Part shown: piece after piece, positions 51,233 through 60,290 of the stretch
Numbering within the stretch: position 1 is the first letter of the stretch
Layout: each line of letters opens with the position of its first letter
Assembly: GCF_039545135.1 (NCBI RefSeq)
Contig: NZ_BAABRU010000003.1
Location: 310,001 to 374,000 of the forward strand
Direction: 5' to 3'
DNA from: Herpetosiphon gulosus
GTDB lineage: Bacteria > Chloroflexota > Chloroflexia > Chloroflexales > Herpetosiphonaceae
DNA length: 64,000 nt
Translations under genes and position numbers: made by a program
The notes under the pieces: model-generated
The model's input: the letters and a program-made list of their open reading frames with translations, nothing else
Told to the model about the DNA's origin: nothing
Databases searched by the model: none

Positions 51233-53887
51233 CTAACGAGCTATAAATGGCAGATACACATGCTGGGCTGTGATCGTGACACTCATGGTCGAGGTTTGTA
51301 CACCGCCATGATCATCGCTTACCATATAGCTAATTGTTGCCATAACCATCCCTTGATTCGGCGCAATATAGCGTAATTGATGTTGCTCGATACTAACCAT
51401 ACCAAGCGTGGCGTTGGCCTGAGTAATGCTCAAATCATCGCCATTCAAATCAACCACGTCAGCCAAAACATCGAAGGTAGTAGTGCTATTCGGCTGTACA
51501 GTATGGGTCAGTGGTACAAGCGTTGGAAAATGATTAAGTACATCGATTGTCAATGCTCCAGTTGTGGTGATGCCACGTGCTGGATTGCGCAAGGTATAAC
51601 TGAGGCTCTCAGTGCCTTGAAAATCATTATTTGGTGTGTAGAGAATTTGCGTGCCGCTGATCGTGGCTGTGCCATGGCTGGCCGAGGTTACTGCTACAAC
51701 TTCAACAGCCTCATTATCAATCGTCCAATCATTGGCCACCACATCAACGCTGACCGATTGCGGACGATAGGTCGTGGCCGTATCTGGGGCTGCATTGATC
51801 AAAGTTGGTGCGCCATATTGCCAAGCCGCAATCAGCGACGATTCATAGCGATTGCCAACCGTATCAAATGTGCCAATCGCATACATTCGGGTTGGAGTTG
51901 AGGCTAAGGTGGTTACGCTAATTGGCAACTGCGGGGTATAGCGATATTGCACCCCACCACCAACGCTATTCCAAACACCATTCCAGCGCACAATGCCTGG
52001 GCTAACCACACCATTGGTAATGCCGCTAAATGAACCAGCGACATATAAGCCATCAGGTCCAAGCTCAAGATCGTAGATCAGGCCATTAACAACCCCAGTT
52101 AACGCCGACCATACCGAGCCATCCCAGTAGGCAATTTTTTGAGCGGCAACTCCATTAATACTGCTAAATGAGCCAGCGACATACACCCCACTGGCGGTTG
52201 GCTCGATTTGAGTGATCCGATTGACTGCTGTCACAAGCGTTTGCCATACTGTGCCATCCCAGCGGAGCAGTTGTTCGCCATCGCTAACATAGACATAGTT
52301 AGCGTAAACTTCAACGATTGTTACCTGATCAATTGTGGTCGGTACATTCAACGCTTGCCATTGGCTGCCATTCCACATCACCAAATTATGCGCGGCAACC
52401 CCATTAAATTGCTCAAAACGCCCAGCAACATACAAGAGATTGTTGGCTTGGGCTATCGAATTAATTTCCGAGGTAGACTGCAACTCGACTGTATCACTGA
52501 TAACCTTAAACAGTGCATTCTCGATTCTTAAAAATAGGGTTGTTTGGTAGGCTTCGGCCTCATAAACCGTGTTAGTTCCTAGAAGATAGGGTGGTAGTAG
52601 CACTTGCCAAGTTTGCTCAGCTTCAAATTGCGCCAACGCGGCTTGACCATTGCCCCAATTCAAATTATTGGCAGCTGCGTAAACAGTTTCGCCACTAGTT
52701 GCTAGCAAATTAAGCTGCTGACCACCATTTTTAATCAGCAAGCCATTGGGAGTCATCGATTCCCAATGCGTGCCATTCCACGCCAATGCCATCATGCCAA
52801 TGCTATATTGATCGCTATTATCATGATCATGAACAAACGAAATCAAGCCAAAAGCAAAAAGTTGCTCTTGGTAATTCAGCAATACAACGTCAGGATACCA
52901 AAGCCAATCAATCCCTCCATTGGCTCCACTTGTGTTTGCAAGGATCACCCAAGTTGTGCCATTCCAGCGTTGCAATTGATGATAACCTAAAGCTGTATCA
53001 ACTCGGCTAATTGCATACAGTTCATCATCTAAAAATGCGATACTATGCACATCGCGACGACGACCATCACCAATACCATTACCAAAGCTATCCCAGCTGG
53101 TGCCATTCCACGCAGCAATATTGTTAATTGCGGGATCAAGGGTCGAGGTAAATAAGCCACCAACATACAATTGATCATTGGCCCATTCCAGATCGAGCAC
53201 CAAACCTGATAATGGGCTACCAACTTGATGCCATTGGCTGCCATCCCAGCGCAATACACCCTGCCATTGGTTATTTTCGTGGGCAAATGTCCCGCCCACA
53301 TACAAGCCATCAGGGCGCACCAGCATGGTAAGAATCATGCCCTGCACACCAACATCAGTATCTTGCCATTGATTGCCATCCCAACGGGCCAAATGCTGAA
53401 TCGCTTGCCCATCAATCGTAAAAGCATGCCCACTCGCGAGATACAATTGGTTGTCATAGCTTGCCAACGTAACTGATGTGTGGTAAGAAATCTGGTGGGG
53501 CATGGCTGTCCAGGTTGTACCATCCCAAGAGGCTAAACTAACAGGTGCGCCTGCTAAATTAAGTTTGCCATAGGCGTAGAGCTTATTTTGATGCCATGTA
53601 ATAGCAATCGCTCGGCCTTCGAGATTGCCAATTTGCAGCCATTGGCGGCCATTCCAAGCGGCTACGCCATGGTTATGCATGCCCGAATACAGCGTGTTAT
53701 TCCATTCCATCGGACGCCGAGGATAATCATTCAAATCAGAGCGATCATAAGAAGCAAATTCATCGCTCCACGTTCCAGCGGTTTGGGGCTGATCAATCGT
53801 TTGGGGAATTTGGGGTTGTTGGGCCGCCACTGGCAAGATTAAGCTTAATCCTAAACATAGCCCAACCAAAAACCATCGCTGCATCAT
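51233..53887 (-). CDS. Secreted beta-propeller plus two Ig/cadherin-like domains, array member 5
   Basis: 884 residues. Signal peptide MMQRWFLVGLCLGLSLILPV; propeller repeats; two Ig-like domains (TATTYRPQSVSVDVVANDWT and HFPTLVPLTHTVQPNSTTTF regions); tail VYLPFIAR. Start chosen at MMQRWF with GAGGGAG about 6 bases upstream; the extension of 16 residues lacks a signal-like start. First gene of the array in transcription order and the most divergent one with Ig domains. Confidence 0.88.
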   Translation of the reverse strand: MMQRWFLVGLCLGLSLILPVAAQQPQIPQTIDQPQTAGTWSDEFASYDRSDLNDYPRRPMEWNNTLYSGMHNHGVAAWNGRQWLQIGNLEGRAIAITWHQNKLYAYGKLNLAGAPVSLASWDGTTWTAMPHQISYHTSVTLASYDNQLYLASGHAFTIDGQAIQHLARWDGNQWQDTDVGVQGMILTMLVRPDGLYVGGTFAHENNQWQGVLRWDGSQWHQVGSPLSGLVLDLEWANDQLYVGGLFTSTLDPAINNIAAWNGTSWDSFGNGIGDGRRRDVHSIAFLDDELYAISRVDTALGYHQLQRWNGTTWVILANTSGANGGIDWLWYPDVVLLNYQEQLFAFGLISFVHDHDNSDQYSIGMMALAWNGTHWESMTPNGLLIKNGGQQLNLLATSGETVYAAANNLNWGNGQAALAQFEAEQTWQVLLPPYLLGTNTVYEAEAYQTTLFLRIENALFKVISDTVELQSTSEINSIAQANNLLYVAGRFEQFNGVAAHNLVMWNGSQWQALNVPTTIDQVTIVEVYANYVYVSDGEQLLRWDGTVWQTLVTAVNRITQIEPTASGVYVAGSFSSINGVAAQKIAYWDGSVWSALTGVVNGLIYDLELGPDGLYVAGSFSGITNGVVSPGIVRWNGVWNSVGGGVQYRYTPQLPISVTTLASTPTRMYAIGTFDTVGNRYESSLIAAWQYGAPTLINAAPDTATTYRPQSVSVDVVANDWTIDNEAVEVVAVTSASHGTATISGTQILYTPNNDFQGTESLSYTLRNPARGITTTGALTIDVLNHFPTLVPLTHTVQPNSTTTFDVLADVVDLNGDDLSITQANATLGMVSIEQHQLRYIAPNQGMVMATISYMVSDDHGGVQTSTMSVTITAQHVYLPFIAR

Positions 53888-54168
53888 CTTCAACTCCCTC
53901 GCTTTATAGAAAATCTGGCTGAGCATGGCTTTCAAGCTTAGGCCATCCCAATAAACTAAACCAACAAATATGCTGGTTAAGTTCAGTTTACCATCGGAAA
54001 GCTATCCATAAAGAGATTTAGATTGTGGGGAAATCTCTCATGATCGAGGATACCAGCTTAGAATCCAAGCAACAATGGGTCAAAAGGCGTATCAATGGGC
54101 TAGCCCCCAATCAAGTCAAAGGTGAGTAAGCGCAGCAAGCATTGCGCTCCAAATTTAAGAGAAACCGC

Positions 54169-54174
54169 TATAAT
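54169..54174 (+). promoter_or_regulatory. Possible -10 box before the thioredoxin-like gene
   Basis: TATAAT about 90 bases before the start; no good -35. The rest of the 374-base gap (53888-54261) shows no other feature. Confidence 0.3.
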
Positions 54175-54261
54175 AAGGGGAGCTTGAACGTGCTGTTGAT
54201 CGTTGCGCCCAAGAGCAAACTCAAAGCAAGCACAAAATCACAACTGTTGAGGACTATATCC

Positions 54262-54759
54262 ATGGCCGATTCACTCTTTGATCCAGAACGTGACCCCTTT
54301 GCAGATATGCGCCAAGCTTTAGAAACTGCGCAACGTGAACGCAAAAATATTTTAGTCGAGCTTGGTGGCGATTGGTGTGTTTGGTGTCATCGCTTAGAGG
54401 CCTTTATTAATGCTCACCCACAATTACGCTATTTACGCGACATTCATTATGTCAAAGTAAAAGTTTTGGTGGGCGATGAGCAACAAAAAAATAAGACCTT
54501 TTTAGAACACCTGCCAGGTTTTGATGGAGTTCCGCATATTTTTATCTACAATAGTCGCGGCCAATTGCTCTGTTCGCAAGATACCAGCCCACTCGAAGAA
54601 GGCGAGAGCTATAACTTTGGGCGGGTGCGCGATTTCCTAAACCGTTGGTCGGAATGGCGGCTTTCGCCCTATGATGCCTTGGCAACCGACGAACTCAAAC
54701 GCCTGGTTGAACTGCACTATTTTGGCGAACATGCCAACCAAATCACCCCTAGCGCCTAA
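54262..54759 (+). CDS. Thioredoxin-like protein
   Basis: 165 residues. Active-site motif GDWCVWCHRLEAF (CxxC) after ERKNILVELG, followed by the strand VKVKVLVGDEQQ and the cis-Pro region GVPHIFIYNSRGQ, as in the thioredoxin_7/DUF255-like group. No signal peptide, so cytoplasmic reduction or isomerisation is likely. Start chosen at MADSLFDPERDPFADM with GAGGA 9 bases upstream; the 40-residue extension is basic and unlike the rest. Confidence 0.88.
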   Translation: MADSLFDPERDPFADMRQALETAQRERKNILVELGGDWCVWCHRLEAFINAHPQLRYLRDIHYVKVKVLVGDEQQKNKTFLEHLPGFDGVPHIFIYNSRGQLLCSQDTSPLEEGESYNFGRVRDFLNRWSEWRLSPYDALATDELKRLVELHYFGEHANQITPSA

Positions 54760-54824
54760 ACTAAGCCCAATTAATTGACGAATGCGAGGGCTTGTTCTAC
54801 CATGCGCCGCGCAAAGGAGTTTAT

Positions 54825-55673
54825 ATGCGTGTGTTGATCCTGGGGGCAAGCGGTCAACTTGGCACTGAGTTAGCCAAAACGTTTGCCGATCATCAATTAT
54901 TAATGCCGAGCCATCAAGAGCTAGATTTAAGTCAAGCCACTGCGCGGGCGGCCATCAATCAATTAACCCCCGATTTGGTGCTCTTGCCAGCGGCCTTTAC
55001 CAATGTCGATGGCTGTGCGCTCGATCCAGCGCGGGCTTTTCGCGAAAATACATTAGGTCCAAAATACGCTGCGCTTGCCTGCCGCGACCGCGATATTCCC
55101 TTAGTCTATGTCAGCACCAATGAGGTATTTAGCGGCAGCAGCCAGCAAGCCTACAGCGAATACGATCAACCAGCGCCGATTAATGCCTATGGTCGTTCCA
55201 AGTGGGGCGGCGAGCAGGCAGTTTTGCAGCATGCACCCAATCTTTTTATCACGCGGGTGGCTTGGTTGTTTGGTGGCCAGCGCAACTTTGTGCGCACGAT
55301 CGCACGCTTAGGCCGCGAACGCCTGCAAACTGGCGAACCGCTACGTGTCGTGACCGATGAAGTTGGCACACCAACCCATGCAGCCGAAGCAGCTTGGGCA
55401 ATTCGCCAACTGGTCGATAGCAACATTCCAGGCATCTATCATGTGGTCAATGAAGGTGCTTGCTCACGCCATGAGTTGGCATGTGCGGTCTTAGCAGCGG
55501 CAGGCATCGACCTGCCAGTTGAGCCAATTACGTCTGCCGAATTCAGCCGTCCAAGCAGCCCACCGCCATTTTCAGCATTGAGCAACAATGCCGCCGCAGC
55601 CATGGGCATTCGTTTGCGCCGCTGGCAAGCAGCGGTAATTGCAGCGGTTGCGGCCATCGACGAGCCAGCTTAA
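54825..55673 (+). CDS. dTDP-4-dehydrorhamnose reductase (RmlD-like)
   Basis: 282 residues. NADPH site ILGASGQLGTEL, substrate and catalytic region LLPAAFTNVDGCALDPARAF, YVSTNEVFSG, and the Tyr-x3-Lys pair in INAYGRSKWGGE. Last step in dTDP-rhamnose synthesis. AAAGGAG precedes the ATG. Its stop is followed directly by the ATG of a glycosyltransferase, so it belongs to a cell-surface polysaccharide unit. Confidence 0.93.
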   Translation: MRVLILGASGQLGTELAKTFADHQLLMPSHQELDLSQATARAAINQLTPDLVLLPAAFTNVDGCALDPARAFRENTLGPKYAALACRDRDIPLVYVSTNEVFSGSSQQAYSEYDQPAPINAYGRSKWGGEQAVLQHAPNLFITRVAWLFGGQRNFVRTIARLGRERLQTGEPLRVVTDEVGTPTHAAEAAWAIRQLVDSNIPGIYHVVNEGACSRHELACAVLAAAGIDLPVEPITSAEFSRPSSPPPFSALSNNAAAAMGIRLRRWQAAVIAAVAAIDEPA

Positions 55674-56621
55674 ATGAGCCATAGCATCGACATTTTGATT
55701 CCGAACTATAACGGAGCTAGCTTATTGGCTGCCTGCCTTGAAAGCTTGCGCCACCAAACCCGCCGCGATTTTCTGATAACGGTGATTGATGATGCCTCAC
55801 CTGATGGGAGCGTTCCCGCTTTGCAGGCCGCTTATCCCGAGGTCAATTGGCTAATTCAACCCGAAAACCAAGGCTTTGTCGCGGCAGTTAATCGCGGTTT
55901 TCAGGCAACCAGTGCGCCTTGGGTTATCTTGCTTAATAATGATACTGAAGTTGAGCCAAACTTTGTTGCAGCATTAATTGATACGCTTGAGCGTTTTCCA
56001 ACCTATGATTTTGCTGCCGCCAAAATGCTGCTCTACAATCAACCTGACCATTTACATACCACGGGCGATGGCTATAATTGGGATGGCGTGCCCTGGAGTC
56101 GCGGGGTTTGGCAAGTTGATCGTGGTCAGTATGATGCAATCAGCGAGGTTTTTGGGCCATGCGCTGGGGCAGCGGCCTACAAACGCACTAGTTTGCAACA
56201 ACTCGTCAATCAACATGGACACTTGCTTGATCCATTGTTAGTGATGTATTGCGAAGATGTTGATCTCAATTTGCGGGCACGGCGAGCCGGAATGCGCACC
56301 CTATTTGTACCTCAAGCGCGGGTGCTGCATCATTTGAGCGCTACTGGTGGCGGAGTACGAGCTAGCTATTATTGTGGGCGTAATTTTATTGTGCTGTGGT
56401 TGCGCCATATGCCAGTGCAAGCTTGGCCGTATGCCTTGCCAGCCTTTTTGTGGTCGCAACTGACGATTTTTGGGCAAGCCCTACGCCATTGGCGCGGCGA
56501 AGCTGCCCGTGCTCGCTTACGTGGTCAATGGGCTGGTTTGCGGCTCATTCCCCAAATTTGGCGTGAACGAACGTTAGCCACAGCAGAAGCACAGCGGCTG
56601 CTTGCTTGGCTTGGACGATAG
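55674..56621 (+). CDS. Family 2 glycosyltransferase (rhamnosyltransferase-like)
   Basis: 315 residues. IDILIPNYNGASLLAACLES at the N-terminus, VIDDASPDGS, LLNNDTEVEPNF (DxD-type metal site), GPCAGAAAYKRTSL, and YCEDVDLNLRARRAG (catalytic ED). Starts directly at the rmlD stop, without its own ribosome site, so coupled translation. C-terminal part has one or two hydrophobic helices near WPYALPAFLWSQL, as in membrane-associated members. Confidence 0.93.
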   Translation: MSHSIDILIPNYNGASLLAACLESLRHQTRRDFLITVIDDASPDGSVPALQAAYPEVNWLIQPENQGFVAAVNRGFQATSAPWVILLNNDTEVEPNFVAALIDTLERFPTYDFAAAKMLLYNQPDHLHTTGDGYNWDGVPWSRGVWQVDRGQYDAISEVFGPCAGAAAYKRTSLQQLVNQHGHLLDPLLVMYCEDVDLNLRARRAGMRTLFVPQARVLHHLSATGGGVRASYYCGRNFIVLWLRHMPVQAWPYALPAFLWSQLTIFGQALRHWRGEAARARLRGQWAGLRLIPQIWRERTLATAEAQRLLAWLGR

Positions 56622-56629
56622 GAGTCCCC

Positions 56630-57415
56630 ATGGCCCCGTATCTTTCGGTGGTAATTCCAGCCTATAACGAAGCCCGCCGACTACCTCAGACCTTACCTTT
56701 AGTCTTGCAATTCCTCAATGCCCAACCATGGTCATGGGAGTTATTAGTGGTTGATGATGGTAGCACTGATCAAACAGTGGCACTGGCAGAGGCTGCTTGT
56801 CGTGAGTTCGCCCAAGCCCGCGTGATTCAAAACCCACATCGTGGCAAGGGCTATACTGTGCGCACTGGGATGACTCAAGCGATTGGTGATTATGTGCTTT
56901 TCTCCGATGCCGATTTGGCCGTGCCCATGGAAGAATGGCCCAAGCTTGAAGCCAAGCTCCAGCAAGGCTACGAGATTGTGATTGCTTCACGCGAAGGCGC
57001 AGGAGCTAGCCGCATTGATGAGCCATTTATGCGCCACTTGATGGGTCGGGTGTTTAATACCATTGTGCGGGTTTTGGGCATTGGTAAATTCCAAGATACC
57101 CAATGTGGTTTTAAGGTATTCAGTCGCGAAGCATCGCACGATGTTTTTGGGCGTATGCGGCTGTACGACGATACCACCGAAGCACCTAAGGGTGCGGCAG
57201 TTACCGCCTTTGATGTTGAGGTGTTGTATTTGGCCTTGCGGCGTGGCTACCGGATTGCCGAAGTACCCGTAACTTGGCGCTACGGCGAAGAAACCAAAGT
57301 CGATAATATCCGCGATTCTTGGCGCAACCTGCGTGATGTGCTCAAAGTACGCTGGAACGCGATCTCCGGCCAGTATCGTGATGTGAAACCTAAGAACATA
57401 GAACATAGAGCATAG
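56630..57415 (+). CDS. Family 2 glycosyltransferase, dolichyl-phosphate glucosyltransferase-like
   Basis: 261 residues. YLSVVIPAYNEARRLPQTL, LLVVDDGSTDQT, NPHRGKGYTVRTGM, FSDADLAVPMEEW (DxD), SREGAGASR, FQDTQCGFKVFSR and EVLYLALRRGYRIAEVPVTW. This set matches the Alg5-like group, which makes polyprenyl-phosphate glucose. Start at 56630 with TAGGAG 5 bases upstream. It follows the previous gene by 8 bases. The very end (NIEHRA) runs into the repeat at 57416, so the C-terminus may have changed by insertion of that repeat. Confidence 0.92.
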   Translation: MAPYLSVVIPAYNEARRLPQTLPLVLQFLNAQPWSWELLVVDDGSTDQTVALAEAACREFAQARVIQNPHRGKGYTVRTGMTQAIGDYVLFSDADLAVPMEEWPKLEAKLQQGYEIVIASREGAGASRIDEPFMRHLMGRVFNTIVRVLGIGKFQDTQCGFKVFSREASHDVFGRMRLYDDTTEAPKGAAVTAFDVEVLYLALRRGYRIAEVPVTWRYGEETKVDNIRDSWRNLRDVLKVRWNAISGQYRDVKPKNIEHRA

Positions 57416-57617
57416 AAGTAGGGGTTCGGGGGTCGGTTATTGGGGATCGGAAACTGAACGATTAACGCAGAAGTGCAAAGCTTTATGTTGGGAGAAATTT
57501 TCACCAAAAAGCTCTGCGTCTCTGCGTTAAATAATTAATATTAGTGAATCTTCGCGCTCTTCGCGGTTAAAGAATTGATTCTGGCCCCTGACCCCTGCCC
57601 TCTGGCCCCCGATTAAA
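57416..57617. repeat. Composite intergenic repeat (Cys-free noncoding, imperfect inverted arms)
   Basis: Contains TTAACGCAGAAGTGCAAAGC and its near-complement AGCTCTGCGTCTCTGCGTTAA about 30 bases apart, then CTTCGCGCTCTTCGCGGTTAA, and a block of GGCCCCTGACCCCTG-type words. Related words occur at 30920-30950 and 61032-61128. Confidence 0.6.
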
Positions 57618-58805
57618 CTAGCCAATCGTCGTCGTGCGTTCAGGCTCGGGCAGGCGCACCGTAATAAAGAAGGCTGGCAGCAACAAGCCGATCGCGGCAA
57701 TCATGGCCCAGGTTGGCGAAGTCCAGTCAGCCAAACTACCAATAATTGGATAAAGCACGCCCGACGTACCCCAAGCAAAGCCCATCATCATGGCGCTGGC
57801 AGTAGCAATGTGCTGCGGTGCATATTCCTGCGCCGTGACAATCGAGACTGGAATATTAGCCATCACCATTGCACCAACCACCGCCGTCAAGGGGTAATAC
57901 CACCAATCCAACGGCGATGATAGCACTAAGCCAATAAACAGCGGAATTGTGCTCAAAATACTTGAACGCAACACCACTGTACGCCCAACCCGATCGGAAA
58001 TTCGCCCGCCAATAATGCCGCCAACCGCTGAGGCAATATTGAAAACCGCCAAAGTTGGGCCAACATGGGCATCAGCCATGGCTTGATCAAAGCGATCGCG
58101 CAGCATAAAACCCAACAAGCTGCTATAGGAAACGCTCGAAAGCGAACGCAACACGCTCATAAACCAAAGCCAGCGCAACGGCCCCTGAAAAACGCTGATA
58201 TAATCGCGCAACGTTTTGGGCTGGCTACGATTTTGGACCGCCGAAGGAATCATAAAAAAGGTCAAAACCCCAACTGCAATCCCTACGGGCAGCAAATAGG
58301 GCAAACTCACCAAATCAAACTGGGCAGCAATCAACGGTCCAAAGGCCATGCCAACCGTGCCGCCAGCCGAAAAGATTGAAACAAATAGCCCGCGTTGATG
58401 GGGATTCGCACCCATGGCGATATAGGCTGCCCCTGCTGGGTGAAAAATCGCGCTACCCAAACCACCAAGCATAATCAACGCGCCCAACATAAAGAAATTA
58501 GGCACATAGCCAATCAAGGTTAGGCCAATCGCCGTCAGCACAGGACCAAACGCCGCCAGCCAGCGCCGATCAATATAATCGCCAACCGCACCAAGCAACG
58601 GCTGAAGCATCGAACCAGCAAACGACAAAATTGCCACCAAAATTCCAGTTTGACCAATACTCACCTGATAGGTATCGCGAATGCTTGGCAGCAAGGGCGC
58701 TAATAGTGAAGTCCACATATCATTCATGGCATGCGAAAATGTCATCATCACCATGACCGAAAGGCCTGTCAGAGCGACAGCCTGCCCACTTGTCCGCGTT
58801 GCCAT
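57618..58805 (-). CDS. MFS transporter (fosmidomycin-resistance-like)
   Basis: 395 residues, about 12 hydrophobic helices in two halves. Seen: FSHAMNDMWTSLLAPLLPSI in the first helix and loop, GAVGDYIDRRWLAAFGPVL between helices 2 and 3, and GGRISDRVGRTVVLRSS between helices 8 and 9, as in the Fsr/MFS drug-efflux group. Efflux role is likely; the substrate is unknown. No adjacent regulator. Confidence 0.92.
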   Translation of the reverse strand: MATRTSGQAVALTGLSVMVMMTFSHAMNDMWTSLLAPLLPSIRDTYQVSIGQTGILVAILSFAGSMLQPLLGAVGDYIDRRWLAAFGPVLTAIGLTLIGYVPNFFMLGALIMLGGLGSAIFHPAGAAYIAMGANPHQRGLFVSIFSAGGTVGMAFGPLIAAQFDLVSLPYLLPVGIAVGVLTFFMIPSAVQNRSQPKTLRDYISVFQGPLRWLWFMSVLRSLSSVSYSSLLGFMLRDRFDQAMADAHVGPTLAVFNIASAVGGIIGGRISDRVGRTVVLRSSILSTIPLFIGLVLSSPLDWWYYPLTAVVGAMVMANIPVSIVTAQEYAPQHIATASAMMMGFAWGTSGVLYPIIGSLADWTSPTWAMIAAIGLLLPAFFITVRLPEPERTTTIG

Positions 58806-58900
58806 GAAGCCTCCAAAGCACCTATGAAATTTCCCGCATATTAGGATAAGTATATAGCAGATGCGGAAATTCAGCTAAGGCCTGGCGACCGATTAAGTTA

Positions 58901-59416
58901 CTACAACACGGTAAAATTCCGCTCGTCGGCATACATCACTACCACGGGAGTATTGGCTGGCGGCGGCGGGGTATTGCGCAAATCATTACGAATCTGGCTT
59001 TGAGTTTTGCTCATACCAATGCCTTGAGGCGAAACAAATTGATAGTTAATCACTAAATTCCAATCGCCATCGCTATCTTTTTCAAAGCGGGCATTGATAA
59101 TTTGGCCAGGCAACATTTGGCCGCGCTCGCGCAACGCCTTGGCCAAACGCCATGGCCGCAGCACAAAGAAATATAAGGCTAAACTGCCAAATAAGCCGAA
59201 TAATACGACAAACCCCAATTGAATCGACACCGAATTCCAGTCGGTCGGGGACTCGGCTTGGCCAAGATCGCGCAGCAGAAAGCCCAATGCTCCACAGCCC
59301 ACAAACAAAAATGGCAGACTAAACAGCAACATAAACAGCATAAATTTGCCGCTACCATACGGTTTTTGGCGGGTCACCACGGCGGCATTCTTGGGGTCAA
59401 GTAAAAACGGCTGCAT
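58901..59416 (-). CDS. Small membrane protein, DUF3592-like
   Basis: 171 residues, two membrane segments (about 25-50 and 70-95: FMLFMLLFSLPFLFVGCGAL, LGFVVLFGLFGSLALYFFVL), then a cytoplasmic or surface beta domain with GQIINARFEKDSDGDWNLVI and VVVMYADERNFTVL. The layout of two helices plus a small beta domain recalls DUF3592 proteins. Start at MQPFLLDP, with AAAGGA 6-7 bases upstream. Function unknown. Confidence 0.8.
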   Translation of the reverse strand: MQPFLLDPKNAAVVTRQKPYGSGKFMLFMLLFSLPFLFVGCGALGFLLRDLGQAESPTDWNSVSIQLGFVVLFGLFGSLALYFFVLRPWRLAKALRERGQMLPGQIINARFEKDSDGDWNLVINYQFVSPQGIGMSKTQSQIRNDLRNTPPPPANTPVVVMYADERNFTVL

Positions 59417-59532
59417 AATAATTCCTTTGATCAAACGAACCGAGACGTAGTTTAATCGTTATACGCTATGAATATCAAGTTTTTGTTAAGTAGCCGAGCG
59501 TAGTACAATGGGCGCGAATATGTGGAGGTGCT

Positions 59533-60270
59533 ATGTACAACCTGACGATTGCGCATCTATACCCTGAGCAAATGAATATCTATGGTGATCGTGGGAATAT
59601 CATCACCTTACGACAGCGCTGTGCATGGCGTGAGATTACAACAACCCTGATTCCGGTGATGCCAGGCAGCAGCATCGATTGGCAAAGTGTCGATTTGGCT
59701 TTTTTTGGCGGGGGTCAAGATAGCGGTCAAGCGTTAATTGCTGCCGATTTTGTTGAACACCAAGCCGAGCCATTACGCCGAGCCGCTGAAACTGGCATGG
59801 TGCTGCTGGCAATTTGTGGCGGCTATCAACTGCTCGGCCATTATTTTCTAACTCACACTGGCGAGAAGCTCCCAGGGATTGGCTTGTTGGATGTGCACAC
59901 CGTTGGCAGCACCCAACGCCTGATTGGCAATTTGCTGATCGAAGCTAATTGGGGAACTGGCCGCCAAACTTTGGTTGGCTTTGAAAATCATAGTGGTGGA
60001 ACCTTCCTCGGCAAGGGTGTAAAACCGTTGGGTAAGGTGCTCGCAGGCCACGGCAACAATGGCCAAGATGGCAGCGAAGGCGCAGTTTGGCAAAATGTGA
60101 TTGGCTGCTATATGCATGGCTCATTGCTGCCCAAAAACCCACATTTCGCCGACCACTTGCTGGAGCTAGCCTTGCAACGCCGCCATGGCGCAAGCGCAAC
60201 CCTCAGCCCACTTGACGATCAGTTGGAGCTAGCCGCACATAACACCATGGTCGAACGCCTTCAACATTAG
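59533..60270 (+). CDS. CobB/CobQ-like glutamine amidotransferase (GatD-like)
   Basis: 245 residues. Class I amidotransferase triad: AICGGYQLLG (Cys95) and CYMHGSLLPKNP (His about 195). N-terminal IAHLYPEQMNIYGDRGN is diagnostic of GatD, the amidotransferase that with MurT amidates the glutamate of lipid II in peptidoglycan. GGAGG precedes the ATG. The partner murT gene is normally adjacent, but the next gene here is a different one; murT may lie elsewhere. Confidence 0.92.
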   Translation: MYNLTIAHLYPEQMNIYGDRGNIITLRQRCAWREITTTLIPVMPGSSIDWQSVDLAFFGGGQDSGQALIAADFVEHQAEPLRRAAETGMVLLAICGGYQLLGHYFLTHTGEKLPGIGLLDVHTVGSTQRLIGNLLIEANWGTGRQTLVGFENHSGGTFLGKGVKPLGKVLAGHGNNGQDGSEGAVWQNVIGCYMHGSLLPKNPHFADHLLELALQRRHGASATLSPLDDQLELAAHNTMVERLQH

Positions 60271-60290
60271 GCTGTTGATAAAGGATTTTC

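Larger units (their letters stand above)
39327..53887 (-). repeat. Tandem array of five paralogous genes
   Basis: Five genes in the same direction, separated by 41-77 bases, sharing propeller, Ig-like units and tail. Long near-identical DNA segments between members 2, 3 and 4 make recombination and gene conversion likely. Confidence 0.85.

Noticed and set aside
41828-52531. Plus-strand open frames rich in His, Arg and Ile across the propeller array
   Set aside because: Antisense shadows that recur at the same place in each paralogue; no start signals.
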